From NCBI GenBank assembly GCA_949451605.1, contig CASTSB010000001.1, positions 62,001-126,000 of the forward strand: a stretch of 64,000 bases of DNA, given 5' to 3'. The notes under the pieces were generated by a model. That model was not told the origin of the DNA, ran no database searches, and saw only the letters and a list, made by a program, of their open reading frames with translations. The first letter of the stretch is position 1. Every line of letters starts with the position of its first letter. Origin of the DNA: an uncultured Bacilli bacterium. Its GTDB lineage: Bacteria; Bacillota_I; Bacilli_A; RF39; UBA660. Shown in pieces: positions 18,154 to 27,260 of this stretch. The translations under genes were made by a program, and so were the position numbers.

Positions 18154-19137
18154 ATGAATAATTTGATATCTGTTGTTGTTCCAATATATAAAGTCGAAAA
18201 ATATTTAGATGAATGTATAAATTCGATTATTCACCAAACATATACAAATCTTGAAATTATTTTAGTTGATGATGGATCACCTGATAATTGTCCTAAAATG
18301 TGTGATGAATGGGCTAAGAAAGATGAGAGAATAAAAGTAATTCATAAAAAAAATGGTGGACTATCTGATGCTAGAAATGCAGGACTTGCTATTGCTACTG
18401 GAGAGTATATTTCTTTTATTGATAGTGATGACTTTTTAGAACTTGATTTGTATAAGCTAGCCATTGAAAACTTAAATTCAGAAAATGCGCAAATATTTGC
18501 TTTTGGAAGATACTACGTATATGGAGATCAAAGAGAAGTTCATCAAAAGCAAAATGTAAAACTTATAATGAACAGCGAAGAAGCTTTAGATACTATGAAT
18601 AAGTTTGGCTATTATGATGTTGCGGCTTGGGATAAAGTTTATAAAAGATCTTTATTTGATGAAATTATTTATCCTGTTGGAAAAATATCTGAGGATTGGT
18701 TTGTTACTTATAAATTAATTGATAGAGCAGATAAAATTATTTATGACTCTAAACCTTTATATAATTATAGACAAAGGGCAAATAGTATTACCCATTCAAG
18801 TAATGTTAAAATTAATTATGATGTAATTGACGCAAGCAGTGAAGTATTAGACTTTATAAATAAAAAATATCCAAATATAGTATTAAATGCTAATACACGA
18901 TATATATATACGTTAATTGGTGTTTATAATAATATTTTATGTTATGATAAAGTTAATAGGAAAGATAAATTAAGTTCTTTATATAGGAAAATAAAAAAAG
19001 ACTATAAAAAGATTATTAGAAATAAAGATTTAACTTTTGGACGTAGAAATCAATTATTTTTAATTGTTAGGTTTAATTTTTTATATAATTTTGTAATCAG
19101 ACAAATAAAAAAATTAAAAGATAATAAATCTAAATAG
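18154..19137 (+). CDS. GT2-family glycosyltransferase (EpsJ-like)
   Basis: This inverting GT-A transferase of 327 residues opens with ISVVVPIYKVEKYLDECI, has the donor-binding ILVDDGSPDNC, the GGLSDARNAG motif and the DxD-type FIDSDDFLE. The C-terminal half is lysine-rich, as in EpsJ-like enzymes that sit at the membrane. It follows the GT4 gene by 11 nt with the binding site AAGGAG. Confidence 0.92.
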   Translation: MNNLISVVVPIYKVEKYLDECINSIIHQTYTNLEIILVDDGSPDNCPKMCDEWAKKDERIKVIHKKNGGLSDARNAGLAIATGEYISFIDSDDFLELDLYKLAIENLNSENAQIFAFGRYYVYGDQREVHQKQNVKLIMNSEEALDTMNKFGYYDVAAWDKVYKRSLFDEIIYPVGKISEDWFVTYKLIDRADKIIYDSKPLYNYRQRANSITHSSNVKINYDVIDASSEVLDFINKKYPNIVLNANTRYIYTLIGVYNNILCYDKVNRKDKLSSLYRKIKKDYKKIIRNKDLTFGRRNQLFLIVRFNFLYNFVIRQIKKLKDNKSK

Positions 19138-19146
19138 GAGTGTTGT

Positions 19147-19857
19147 ATGATAAAAGATTTTGTTTTATTTTTAAAATATGGTTATAAAGCTACAAGCAAT
19201 GGGTTTAATAAATATTTAAAGAAAAAAGGCGTTATAATTGGTAATAATGTTAAATTCTACAGTCCTTGGACAATTAGTATAGATATACAAAGGCCTTGGA
19301 TGATAGAAATTGGTGATAATGTTCATATAACGTCAGGGTGTCGTATTTTACAACATGGATATGATTGGTGTGTACTTCAAAAGAAATATGGTGACGTTCT
19401 TGGTTCATCTGGAAAAGTTAAAATAGGAAACAATGTTTTTATAGGTGTTGAGACTACAATATTAAAAGGGGTAACCATTGGTAATGATGTTATAATCGGT
19501 GCCAAAAGCTTAGTTAATAAAGATTGTTTAAAATCAGGAGTATATGCGGGTAATCCTGCTAGGTATATTATGTCACTTGAAGATTATTATGAAAAAAGAA
19601 AGAGTAAACAGTTAGAAGAAGCAGTAGAGCTAGCTAAGGAGTATTATAAAACCTACAAAAAATATCCAGAGAAAGAAATTTTTAGAGAATTCTTTTTCTT
19701 ATTTTCAGATGGAGATGACTCACTTTGCCCAACATTTGATGATGTAATGAATTTAGAGGGGAATAGAGGAAATTCATATAATAAATTGAATAAAAACAAA
19801 AAAATCTTTAAAGATTATTCTGAATTTTTAAATTATGTAAAAACTGAAGAAGAATAA
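19147..19857 (+). CDS. Hexapeptide-repeat (left-handed beta-helix) acyltransferase
   Basis: The 236-residue protein contains repeated [IV]GxN hexapeptides (IIGNNVKF, EIGDNVHITSG, KIGNNVFIGVET, TIGNDVIIGAKS) and the terminal AGNPARYI signature of sugar O-acetyltransferases. An HGYDW motif supplies the probable catalytic histidine. It likely adds an acetyl group to a capsule sugar in the cytoplasm. About 75 residues follow the helix, longer than minimal family members, and are charged and helical. Confidence 0.88.
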   Translation: MIKDFVLFLKYGYKATSNGFNKYLKKKGVIIGNNVKFYSPWTISIDIQRPWMIEIGDNVHITSGCRILQHGYDWCVLQKKYGDVLGSSGKVKIGNNVFIGVETTILKGVTIGNDVIIGAKSLVNKDCLKSGVYAGNPARYIMSLEDYYEKRKSKQLEEAVELAKEYYKTYKKYPEKEIFREFFFLFSDGDDSLCPTFDDVMNLEGNRGNSYNKLNKNKKIFKDYSEFLNYVKTEEE

Positions 19858-19887
19858 AAGCACTTTAAGATTTGAAAGGAGATAATT

Positions 19888-20847
19888 ATGTTTAATAAAA
19901 TTAACTCTAAGATAAAACAGATTGGTTTTAGAAAAACTATTCATTTAATAATAGAAAAGTTAATAGTTAAAATTAGAATTGACTTCAATTTTACTTTAAA
20001 TAGAAAAAATCCTTTAAAGCAAGAATGGATAAGATATTGGAAAAGTTATAGTTTTTTTGAAAGAAAATACAAAAATATTATATTAAATATGAAAAAGAAA
20101 GAAATGACTAATCAATATTCTAATAAAGTATGGTGGTGCTGGCTACAAGGTGAAGAAAACGCACCATTACTTCAACAAAAATGCTTAGAATCTTTAAGAA
20201 ATAATTTAAAAGATAGAGAAGTTATTGTTATTACAAATAAAAATTTATATGAATATGTTGATTTTCCGGATTATATAAAAGATAAATACGAAAGAGGTAT
20301 AATAAGTAATACTCATTTTTCTGATTTAATTAGACTTGAATTATTAATTAGATACGGTGGTACTTGGATTGATTCAACTGCTTATTGTACTGGTTATGAT
20401 CAAATTTTCTTTGATAAAACATTGTTCGTATATAAAAATTGTAATTATATATGGTATGCTAATAAAGATAAATTTAATATTGAGCCAATGATAGCTGATA
20501 ATTGGTTTATAACTTCTTCTGTTGGAAACCCAATATTAGAGGCTGTTAGAGATTTACTGTTTCATTATTGGAAAAATAATAATTATTTAGTTGATTATTT
20601 TATTTTTCATTATTTCTTTACTTTAGTTGTAAATTATAAATATAAAGATGAATTTCAGAAAGTGCCTAATGTTTCTCATCTTTTACCACACCTATTGCAA
20701 TCTGTTTGTTTAGAAAATTATGATTCAGTAAAATATGATGAAATAAAGAATCAATCTTGTTTTCATAAATTAACTCATAAGATTGATAAGGATAAAATAG
20801 GAAAGGACTCTTTTTATAATTATGTTTTAAATGGAAAGGGAGAGTAG
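19888..20847 (+). CDS. Capsular polysaccharide synthesis glycosyltransferase (Caps_synth/GT32-like)
   Basis: The 319-residue protein has WWCWLQGEENAPLLQQ near residue 83. A SDLIRLELLIRYGGTWIDS motif follows about 60 residues later, corresponding to the R..L...GG.W.D core of GT32/Caps_synth (PF05704) transferases; the D of WID takes the DxD metal position. The N-terminal region is basic and amphipathic. It is in the middle of the polysaccharide locus and one base before the Stealth gene. Confidence 0.85.
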   Translation: MFNKINSKIKQIGFRKTIHLIIEKLIVKIRIDFNFTLNRKNPLKQEWIRYWKSYSFFERKYKNIILNMKKKEMTNQYSNKVWWCWLQGEENAPLLQQKCLESLRNNLKDREVIVITNKNLYEYVDFPDYIKDKYERGIISNTHFSDLIRLELLIRYGGTWIDSTAYCTGYDQIFFDKTLFVYKNCNYIWYANKDKFNIEPMIADNWFITSSVGNPILEAVRDLLFHYWKNNNYLVDYFIFHYFFTLVVNYKYKDEFQKVPNVSHLLPHLLQSVCLENYDSVKYDEIKNQSCFHKLTHKIDKDKIGKDSFYNYVLNGKGE

Positions 20848-20848
20848 T

Positions 20849-21853
20849 ATGAACGATAATACAATAGATTTTGTTATAACTTGGGTAGATGGTTCTTCTT
20901 TGGAATGGCAAAAAGAAAAGGCTAAGTATGATAAAAATCCTTTAACGCTTGCTAACTCAAGTCTTAGATATAGAGATTGGGATCAATTAAAATATTGGTT
21001 TCGTGGAGTAGAGAAATATGCTCCTTGGGTTAATAAAATTTATTTTGTAACTTGTGGCCAAAAGCCAGACTGGTTAAATGAAAATCACCCAAAACTAGTA
21101 CTTGTTGATCATAAAGATTATATTGATAATAAATATTTACCAACTTTTTCCTCTCATCCAATAGAACTTAACTTTCATAAAATTGAAGGTTTAAGTGAAA
21201 AGTTTGTTTATTTTAATGATGATATGTTTTTAATTAATAAAGTTTTGGAAAAAGATTTTTTTAAAAATGATTTGCCTTGCGATGATTATTGTGAGATCCC
21301 TTTAACACTTTATGATGGTCATGATGTTTTTCCATATATTTTGGCAAACAATTCTATCATAATTAATAAAAACTTTAGTAAGAGAAAAGCTTATAAGAAT
21401 AACTTTTTTAAATATATTAATTTTAGGTATGGTTTTAAATCAAATATTAAGACATTAAATATGCTTTTATTTGATAATTATTCTAATTTTGCCTTTTCAC
21501 ACACTCCATCTTCGTTTGTAAAATCGACACTCAATGAAGTATGGAATAAAGAGTTTGATAAATTGGATGAGGTTTGTAAAAATAGATTTAGAGATAAAAA
21601 TGATGTTAATCAGTACATTTTTAAAGCTTGGCAATGTTGTAGTGGTAAGTTTATGCCTAGAGATAAAAAATTTGGAGAGAGTTTTATAATTTCAATTAAT
21701 AATAAAAAAATCATTGATACTATAACTAATTCAAAATACAAAGTAATTTGTTTAAATGATTCTGATTGGTTTGATGATTTTGATAAAATCAAAAAAGAAA
21801 TAAATGATGCATTTGAGGCTAAATTTCCAAATAAATCATCATTTGAAAAGTAA
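20849..21853 (+). CDS. Stealth-family capsular polysaccharide phosphotransferase
   Basis: The 334-residue protein opens with the Stealth CR1 motif IDFVITWVDGSS. The CR2 block follows (RYRDWDQLKYWFRGVEKYAP, KIYFVTCGQ), then EKFVYFNDDMFL and a late Trp/Cys-containing region. Stealth proteins transfer hexose-1-phosphate units, creating phosphodiester-linked polymers like those of Neisseria and streptococcal phosphoglycans. I chose the ATG at 20849 because AAAGGGAGAG precedes it; the in-frame ATG at 20831 lies upstream of that site. Its presence suggests the capsule contains sugar phosphates (inference). Confidence 0.93.
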   Translation: MNDNTIDFVITWVDGSSLEWQKEKAKYDKNPLTLANSSLRYRDWDQLKYWFRGVEKYAPWVNKIYFVTCGQKPDWLNENHPKLVLVDHKDYIDNKYLPTFSSHPIELNFHKIEGLSEKFVYFNDDMFLINKVLEKDFFKNDLPCDDYCEIPLTLYDGHDVFPYILANNSIIINKNFSKRKAYKNNFFKYINFRYGFKSNIKTLNMLLFDNYSNFAFSHTPSSFVKSTLNEVWNKEFDKLDEVCKNRFRDKNDVNQYIFKAWQCCSGKFMPRDKKFGESFIISINNKKIIDTITNSKYKVICLNDSDWFDDFDKIKKEINDAFEAKFPNKSSFEK

Positions 21854-21867
21854 AAGAGGAATGTATT

Positions 21868-23409
21868 ATGAGAACTAATAATTCTATTAAAAATTCAATA
21901 ACAGCATTTGTTACTAATATGTTTTCTTGCCTTATTGCATTTATTGCTCAAGCCTTTTTTGTAAGAATTCTTGGTGCAGAGTATTTAGGTTTAAATGGTT
22001 TGTTTACCAATATACTTACAATGCTAAGTTTTTTTGAGTTAGGTATTGGTAGCGCAATTGTATATAATTTATATAAGCCAATTGCTGATAATGATGAACA
22101 AAAAATTAAATCTCTAATGTTTTTTTATAAAAAAGCTTATAATTTTATTGCTTTGGCAGTATTTGTCGTAGGTTTAGCTATTACTCCTTTTATTAAATTT
22201 ATAGTAGGAGAAATTACAATAGATATAAATATATATTTAGTTTATATATTATTTTTGTTAAGCACAGTTTCTTCTTATATTGTGGTTTATAAAAGAAGTT
22301 TTATTATTGCTAACCAACAAAATTATATAATCAATTTGATTCATATGAGTTATTTAATTTTGCTTAATGTTTTTCAAATTATAATAATTTACTTTACCAA
22401 AAACTTCTATTTATATTTAGTAATCAAGATTTTGTGCCAGTTACTTGAAAATATTTTTATTAATATAATTGCTAATAAGAAGTATCCTTATTTAAAAGCT
22501 ATAAGTAGTAAGAATCGATTAGATAATAAGACCGAAAAGGATATTTATAGTAGAGTTAAAGCCTTAATTTTACACAAAGTTGCGGGTGTATTAGTTAATG
22601 GTACTGATAATATTATTATTTCCTATTTTTTAGGAATAGTTACAGTAGGTCTTTATTCTAATTATTTAATAATTACTAATGCGGTTAATACAATATTTAA
22701 TCAAGTAATAACCTCTGCAACTGCAAGTGTAGGTAATTTGTTAATTGAAGATGACTACAAAAAAAGATTTGATATCTTTAAGAAAATGAGATTTGTTAAT
22801 TTTTGGATATCTACTTTTACTTCGGTATCTATTTTAGTAATTATTCAACCATTCATAAGTATATGGTTGGGAAGTGAATATTTAATTGCCTTTGGAGTAG
22901 TTTGTGTTATTGTATTTAATTTCTTTCAAAAAATGCAAAGAAATACTTATGCTACTTTTAAGGATTCAGCAGGAATATGGAAGGAAGATAAATTTGTACC
23001 ATTAGTTGAAGCAAGTTTAAATATAATATTTTCAATTTTATGCTTAAAAATATTTGGTCTTGCTGGTGTATTTTTAGGTACTATAATAAGTGGTTTAGCA
23101 TTATGGTGTTATAGCTATCCAAAATTTGTATATAAAAATCTTTTTAAGAGAAGTTATATGAATTATGCTAAGGAAACATTAGGATATATTTCTATATTTA
23201 TTTTGATTGCAGTTAGTACTTATTCATTTTCAACATTATTTGTAGTAGAAAATTTATTATTACAATTAGTAATAAATACAAGCATATGTATATTAATTCC
23301 AAATTTTATTTTGTTAATACTATTTTGGAAAAATGATAATATGATTTATTTTAAGGAATTGTTCTTTAAAATATTAAATAAGTTATCTTCTAAAGTGAAA
23401 AAAGCATAA
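21868..23409 (+). CDS. Polysaccharide flippase (Wzx-type, MOP superfamily)
   Basis: This 513-residue protein with about 12-14 membrane helices begins with NSIKNSITAFVTNMFSCLIA and has FFVRILGAEYLGLNGLF, the usual first-loop signature of Wzx-type oligosaccharide flippases in Bacillota. It moves lipid-linked repeat units to the outer face. It completes the Wzx/Wzy pathway with the polymerase upstream. A weak hairpin with a T-run (about 23415-23440) follows. Confidence 0.92.
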   Translation: MRTNNSIKNSITAFVTNMFSCLIAFIAQAFFVRILGAEYLGLNGLFTNILTMLSFFELGIGSAIVYNLYKPIADNDEQKIKSLMFFYKKAYNFIALAVFVVGLAITPFIKFIVGEITIDINIYLVYILFLLSTVSSYIVVYKRSFIIANQQNYIINLIHMSYLILLNVFQIIIIYFTKNFYLYLVIKILCQLLENIFINIIANKKYPYLKAISSKNRLDNKTEKDIYSRVKALILHKVAGVLVNGTDNIIISYFLGIVTVGLYSNYLIITNAVNTIFNQVITSATASVGNLLIEDDYKKRFDIFKKMRFVNFWISTFTSVSILVIIQPFISIWLGSEYLIAFGVVCVIVFNFFQKMQRNTYATFKDSAGIWKEDKFVPLVEASLNIIFSILCLKIFGLAGVFLGTIISGLALWCYSYPKFVYKNLFKRSYMNYAKETLGYISIFILIAVSTYSFSTLFVVENLLLQLVINTSICILIPNFILLILFWKNDNMIYFKELFFKILNKLSSKVKKA

Positions 23410-23508
23410 AGTGATTAAAAGAACTTATGATCTTTTTTTAATAATATTGAATGTTCGATTGACTTTTTGTTCTTCTAATATTAATCTATCTATAGGTAGG
23501 GTGGTTGT

Positions 23509-24294
23509 ATGAGAATTTCTATCTTTAATTTAGAAAATAAATCGAGTTACAAAGATGAATATATTAAAATGATGAAAGTCTTAAATAGTAAATGTATAAC
23601 TTTTAATAAGAAAAATTATTCGTATTTTGAATATGTTAATACTTATTTATTTAATAATTGGAAATATCGAGGAACTTACTTGGATTGTTATAGTTATTTA
23701 GATTTTATTGGAGTTAATGTTAATAGTCGTAAAATTACGCAGGATGCTTTTATTAATTTGTTGGAGTTTATTTTAAATATTCAGTTTTTAATAGAAAATA
23801 TAAGATATTATAGTGAACAGACAACTTTTTCTGTAACTTGTAAAAGCGTTTTGTTTCATAATATTCCATTAATTCTTGAATCATTTGGTTATAAAGCTTA
23901 TGAGCTTGGAGATAGAGTTATTGTTTCTAAGTTTGATATTGATTATAATGATTTGGGGGAATTAGTACCTGATGATATATATGAATTGTTTTTAGCTTAT
24001 AATAGTAACAATAATAACGGTATTAAAATGAAAAGAATTATTTTAAATAAAATTTATAATTATATGTGTCTTGATATTGAAAAATATAAAAGTTATGGAT
24101 CAAGTATTTTTAATTCCATTAAGGTAGTTATTACTAAAATGGGAGTGACTGGAGACATAGATAAAAAATATTCAGATTTGTCTAATTATAAGTTAAGAAA
24201 ATATTATGATAATTGTTTTTGTATGATGAGTTATCTTATAAGAACTGAAAATATTATTAAAGCTAGGGATGAAATTAGAAATGAGAATAGGTAA
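23509..24294 (+). CDS. Unknown soluble protein at the end of the polysaccharide locus
   Basis: I do not recognise this 261-residue protein. It has no signal peptide or membrane segment and is rich in Asn, Tyr, Ile and Lys. Its N-terminal half is aromatic and cysteine-containing (GTYLDCYSYLDFIGVN) and its C-terminal half looks helical. It starts after GGGTGG at about 23499. It is separated from the flippase gene by about 100 bases holding a TTGACT -35-like element, and it ends at a strong terminator, so it may be transcribed alone or as the last capsule gene. Function unknown. Confidence 0.6.
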   Translation: MRISIFNLENKSSYKDEYIKMMKVLNSKCITFNKKNYSYFEYVNTYLFNNWKYRGTYLDCYSYLDFIGVNVNSRKITQDAFINLLEFILNIQFLIENIRYYSEQTTFSVTCKSVLFHNIPLILESFGYKAYELGDRVIVSKFDIDYNDLGELVPDDIYELFLAYNSNNNNGIKMKRIILNKIYNYMCLDIEKYKSYGSSIFNSIKVVITKMGVTGDIDKKYSDLSNYKLRKYYDNCFCMMSYLIRTENIIKARDEIRNENR

Positions 24295-24320
24295 GTATTT
24301 ATTAACACTTACCTTTTTTG
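24289..24320 (+). terminator. Intrinsic terminator closing the polysaccharide locus
   Basis: AGGTAAGT (24289-24296) pairs with ACTTACCT (24306-24313), followed by a T-run. Confidence 0.85.
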
Positions 24321-24381
24321 TTGACTTTTACTATGAGTTTAGTTTATTTTTGTGTTAAAATTGTATTGAGGATGTGAGTAT

Positions 24382-25548
24382 ATGAAAATTGCAGTAGCAG
24401 GTACAGGATATGTAGGCCTTTCTATGGCAGTGCTTTTATCTTTAGAAAATGAGGTTTTTGCCTTAGATATAGTACCTGAAAAAGTAGAAATGATAAGTAA
24501 TAGAAAATCACCTATTAGGGATGAATATATTGAAGATTATTTAAAAAATAAAAATTTAAATTTGAAAGCTACATTAGACTACAAAGAGGCATTTAAGGAT
24601 GCAGAATATATAATTATAAGTACACCTACTAATTATAATGAGGAAAGTGGTTACTTTGATACTTCAAGTGTAGAAGATATTATAGAAAAGGTTGTAGGTT
24701 TGGGTAATAAGGCAACTATGGTTGTTAAGTCTACTATTCCAGTTGGTTTTATAGAAAACATGAAAAAGAAATATAATATTGATAATATTATGTTTTCGCC
24801 GGAATTTTTAAGAGAAGGTAGAGCCTTATATGACAATTTATATCCTTCTAGAATTATAGTTGGAGAAAGAAGTAAAAGAGCAGAAAAATTTGCATCTCTT
24901 TTAAAAAATGCAGCATTAAAAGAAGATGTAGAAGTTAAATTTATGAATTCAACAGAAGCAGAAGCTGTTAAATTGTTTGCAAATACTTATTTAGCTTTAA
25001 GAGTATCTTATTTTAATGAATTAGATACATATGCTGAGTTAAATGGGTTAAATACTAAGGATATAATTGATGGCGTTTGTCTAGATCCTAGAATTGGAAC
25101 TCATTATAACAATCCTTCTTTTGGATATGGTGGTTATTGTCTTCCTAAGGATACTAAACAATTATTGGCAAACTATGAAAATGTCCCACAAAACTTAATT
25201 GGGGCTATAGTTAAATCTAATGATACTAGAAAAGATCATGTTACTGCTATGGTAATGAAGAAAAATCCTAAGATAGTAGGAATTTACAGACTTACGATGA
25301 AAACTAATTCTGATAATTTCCGAGCAAGTGCAATTCAAGGAATAATTGAAAGACTTGCGAAAAGAGGAGTTGAAGTTATAATATATGAGCCAACACTTAA
25401 GGAAGATAGTTTTAATGGTTACAAAGTAATTAATGATTTTAATAAGTTTTCAGATTTATCAGATGTTGTATTAGCTAATAGATTAGATGATAATACAAAA
25501 ACTATTGAGGAGAAAATCTATTCTAGAGATTTGTTTACAAGGGATTAG
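24382..25548 (+). CDS. ugd: UDP-glucose/nucleotide-sugar 6-dehydrogenase
   Basis: This NAD-dependent enzyme oxidises UDP-glucose (or a related UDP-hexose) to the uronic acid. The 388-residue protein has the Rossmann GTGYVG motif at residues 7-12, FSPEFLREGRA, and the catalytic cysteine C253 in GYGGYCLPKDT. The C-terminal UDP-binding domain is complete. It lies right after the capsule locus but behind a terminator, with start signal GAGGATG. With the epimerase gene at 29685 it could supply UDP-GlcA and UDP-GalA. Confidence 0.93.
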   Translation: MKIAVAGTGYVGLSMAVLLSLENEVFALDIVPEKVEMISNRKSPIRDEYIEDYLKNKNLNLKATLDYKEAFKDAEYIIISTPTNYNEESGYFDTSSVEDIIEKVVGLGNKATMVVKSTIPVGFIENMKKKYNIDNIMFSPEFLREGRALYDNLYPSRIIVGERSKRAEKFASLLKNAALKEDVEVKFMNSTEAEAVKLFANTYLALRVSYFNELDTYAELNGLNTKDIIDGVCLDPRIGTHYNNPSFGYGGYCLPKDTKQLLANYENVPQNLIGAIVKSNDTRKDHVTAMVMKKNPKIVGIYRLTMKTNSDNFRASAIQGIIERLAKRGVEVIIYEPTLKEDSFNGYKVINDFNKFSDLSDVVLANRLDDNTKTIEEKIYSRDLFTRD

Positions 25549-25551
25549 GTT

Positions 25552-26034
25552 ATGAAAACTAAAAATGTAATAGCATGGTTGTTAGTTGTTTTATGGATGG
25601 GAGTTATTTTTTTCTTTTCTAGTATGTCTTATCATAGATCAAATGAACAGAGTCAAAAAGTTATTAATAAGTTGGTTGAAACTACTATCAAAGTATCTAA
25701 AGATGATAAAAATAAAGTATCAAGTAATAAAATTAAAGAAATTGTTTCATTTTTAAATAAGCCAATTCGAAAATGTGCCCATGCAAGTGTATTTTTTGTT
25801 TTAGCTATTTTACTATTAATAGCATTTTCTGTATCTAATATTCCAAATAAATATTTGTATACAATAATAATTTGTTTTTTATATGCATTATCGGATGAAT
25901 TTCATCAATTATTTGTATTCGCCAGAACTGGACAATTTAGTGATGTTATTATTGATACAATTGGAAGTAGTATTGGTTTGTTTTTTTACTTTATTTTTAA
26001 TAAATTTTATATAAAGTGTAAAGCTAATAAATAG
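25552..26034 (+). CDS. VanZ-like membrane protein
   Basis: The 160-residue protein has four hydrophobic helices and the VanZ-family landmarks: WMGVIFFFSS at the N-terminus, the CAHASVFFVLA segment after the second helix, and SDEFHQLFVFARTGQFSDVIIDTIGS near the C-terminus. The family is named after a teicoplanin-resistance accessory protein, but its chromosomal members have no settled function. It starts 4 nt after ugd and is probably co-transcribed with it. Confidence 0.85.
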   Translation: MKTKNVIAWLLVVLWMGVIFFFSSMSYHRSNEQSQKVINKLVETTIKVSKDDKNKVSSNKIKEIVSFLNKPIRKCAHASVFFVLAILLLIAFSVSNIPNKYLYTIIICFLYALSDEFHQLFVFARTGQFSDVIIDTIGSSIGLFFYFIFNKFYIKCKANK

Positions 26035-26101
26035 AGGTATTTAACTTGTAATTATTAGAAAAATGTAGTAAAATATAGTACATATGTGGGGAGATGAGAA
26101 A

Positions 26102-26632
26102 ATGAAAAAGAAAGTTATAGTACTAATAATTTTAGTAATTTCATTAATGATATTTGGTATTACTAATGTAGAAGCTTATACAAAAGAAGATTTGAGAGAA
26201 AAAATGATTAAAACTTATAGAATTAATGGTTCTGAATTTAAGGCTAGTCAAGCTCAAATAGCAGAACTTGATAGATATCTTAAAGTTAATGGTTTATCTG
26301 ATAAAGATGCTTTATATATTTCAAATAAAATAGATGAAGCTATAGCGTTAATTGAAGCAGGTAATGCGAAAGAATTTAAGTATCTTACAGCAAGTGAAAA
26401 GCAAAAGCTAATTGCGATGGTTGCGGATATTTCAAATAACACATCAGTTAAAGCAGCATTAACTGATGGAGGAGTTCTAACTATTTACAATAATGATGGC
26501 ACAATATTTACAAAATTAGGAGACCTTATTAAATATACAGATAATTCTAATTATATTTTATTATTTACTGGATTAGCTTCTTTAATAGGAATAATAGTTT
26601 TTACAAAAGGATTTAATAAAGTTAATGCTTAA
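26102..26632 (+). CDS. Secreted, C-terminally anchored helical protein preceding a sortase
   Basis: The 176-residue protein has a signal peptide (residues 1 to about 25, ending NVEA), a mainly helical ectodomain (YTKEDLREKM onward), a short beta-like piece (GGVLTIYNNDGTIF) and a C-terminal hydrophobic helix with a basic end. The ATG at 26102 follows GGGGAG; an in-frame ATG at 26084 precedes that site. No LPxTG-like motif precedes the helix, so it is not an obvious sortase substrate although the sortase gene overlaps it by 8 nt. I do not recognise its family. Confidence 0.7.
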   Translation: MKKKVIVLIILVISLMIFGITNVEAYTKEDLREKMIKTYRINGSEFKASQAQIAELDRYLKVNGLSDKDALYISNKIDEAIALIEAGNAKEFKYLTASEKQKLIAMVADISNNTSVKAALTDGGVLTIYNNDGTIFTKLGDLIKYTDNSNYILLFTGLASLIGIIVFTKGFNKVNA

Positions 26633-27260
26633 AAAAATAAGGGGAATTGTTAAGAGTTTAGCAGTTTCCTTTTTCTTTTCATTTTTAGTGATATTTGTTG
26701 TTTTTCTTGGCTTTAAAGATCAAATTAATACAATGGTATCATTAATTAATAAAATGGTAATTATTGAAGCTAAAACCAGTAAAAAAGATATTAAAATAGA
26801 TAAAGTAGAAAAAAGGTTAGTTAATTATCCTAGTTGGGGTGAAGAATGGGCTAAACTAAAAATTAAAGATATAAATTTAGATATACCAGTATTTCATGGA
26901 GATACTTTAGATATTATTAAATATGGAGCAGGTCATTATTCTGGAAGCTATTTTCCAGGAGAAGGTTCTTCCATTATTTTAGCAGCTCATAATAGCCCTG
27001 AACATTTTTATCATTTACCTGAGTTAAAAGATGGATCAGAAATTGTTATAGAGGCTGTATATGGAACTTATAAATATAAAGTTTATGATACTAAAATAAT
27101 AAAAGACACTGATGAAGAAAGCTTGCCTATTCAAACTGATAAAGAAATATTGATGATGTATACTTGTTATCCTGTTGATTCTTTAGGATTTAAAGATAAA
27201 AGATTTGTAGTTTATGCAGAACTTGTTAGTGAAAGTGTGGGTGGGGAACATGATAAATAA
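26625..27260 (+). CDS. Class-D-like sortase
   Basis: Sortases are membrane transpeptidases that join surface proteins to the cell wall. The 211-residue protein has an N-terminal membrane anchor (residues 9-30) and the beta-barrel domain. Catalytic residues are visible: H122 in LAAHNSPEHF, C181 in MMYTCYPVD and R193 in KRFVVYAEL. The TCYP context resembles class D enzymes. Its gene overlaps both neighbours (8 nt upstream, 11 nt downstream), so the four-gene unit 26102-28807 is probably translationally coupled. No LPxTG-type substrate is seen in the window. Confidence 0.88.
   Translation: MLKKIRGIVKSLAVSFFFSFLVIFVVFLGFKDQINTMVSLINKMVIIEAKTSKKDIKIDKVEKRLVNYPSWGEEWAKLKIKDINLDIPVFHGDTLDIIKYGAGHYSGSYFPGEGSSIILAAHNSPEHFYHLPELKDGSEIVIEAVYGTYKYKVYDTKIIKDTDEESLPIQTDKEILMMYTCYPVDSLGFKDKRFVVYAELVSESVGGEHDK

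Noticed and set aside
26560-26632. LPxTG-type sorting signal in the protein before the sortase
   Set aside because: The C-terminal helix and basic end are there, but no LPxTG, NPxTG or similar motif lies before the helix.
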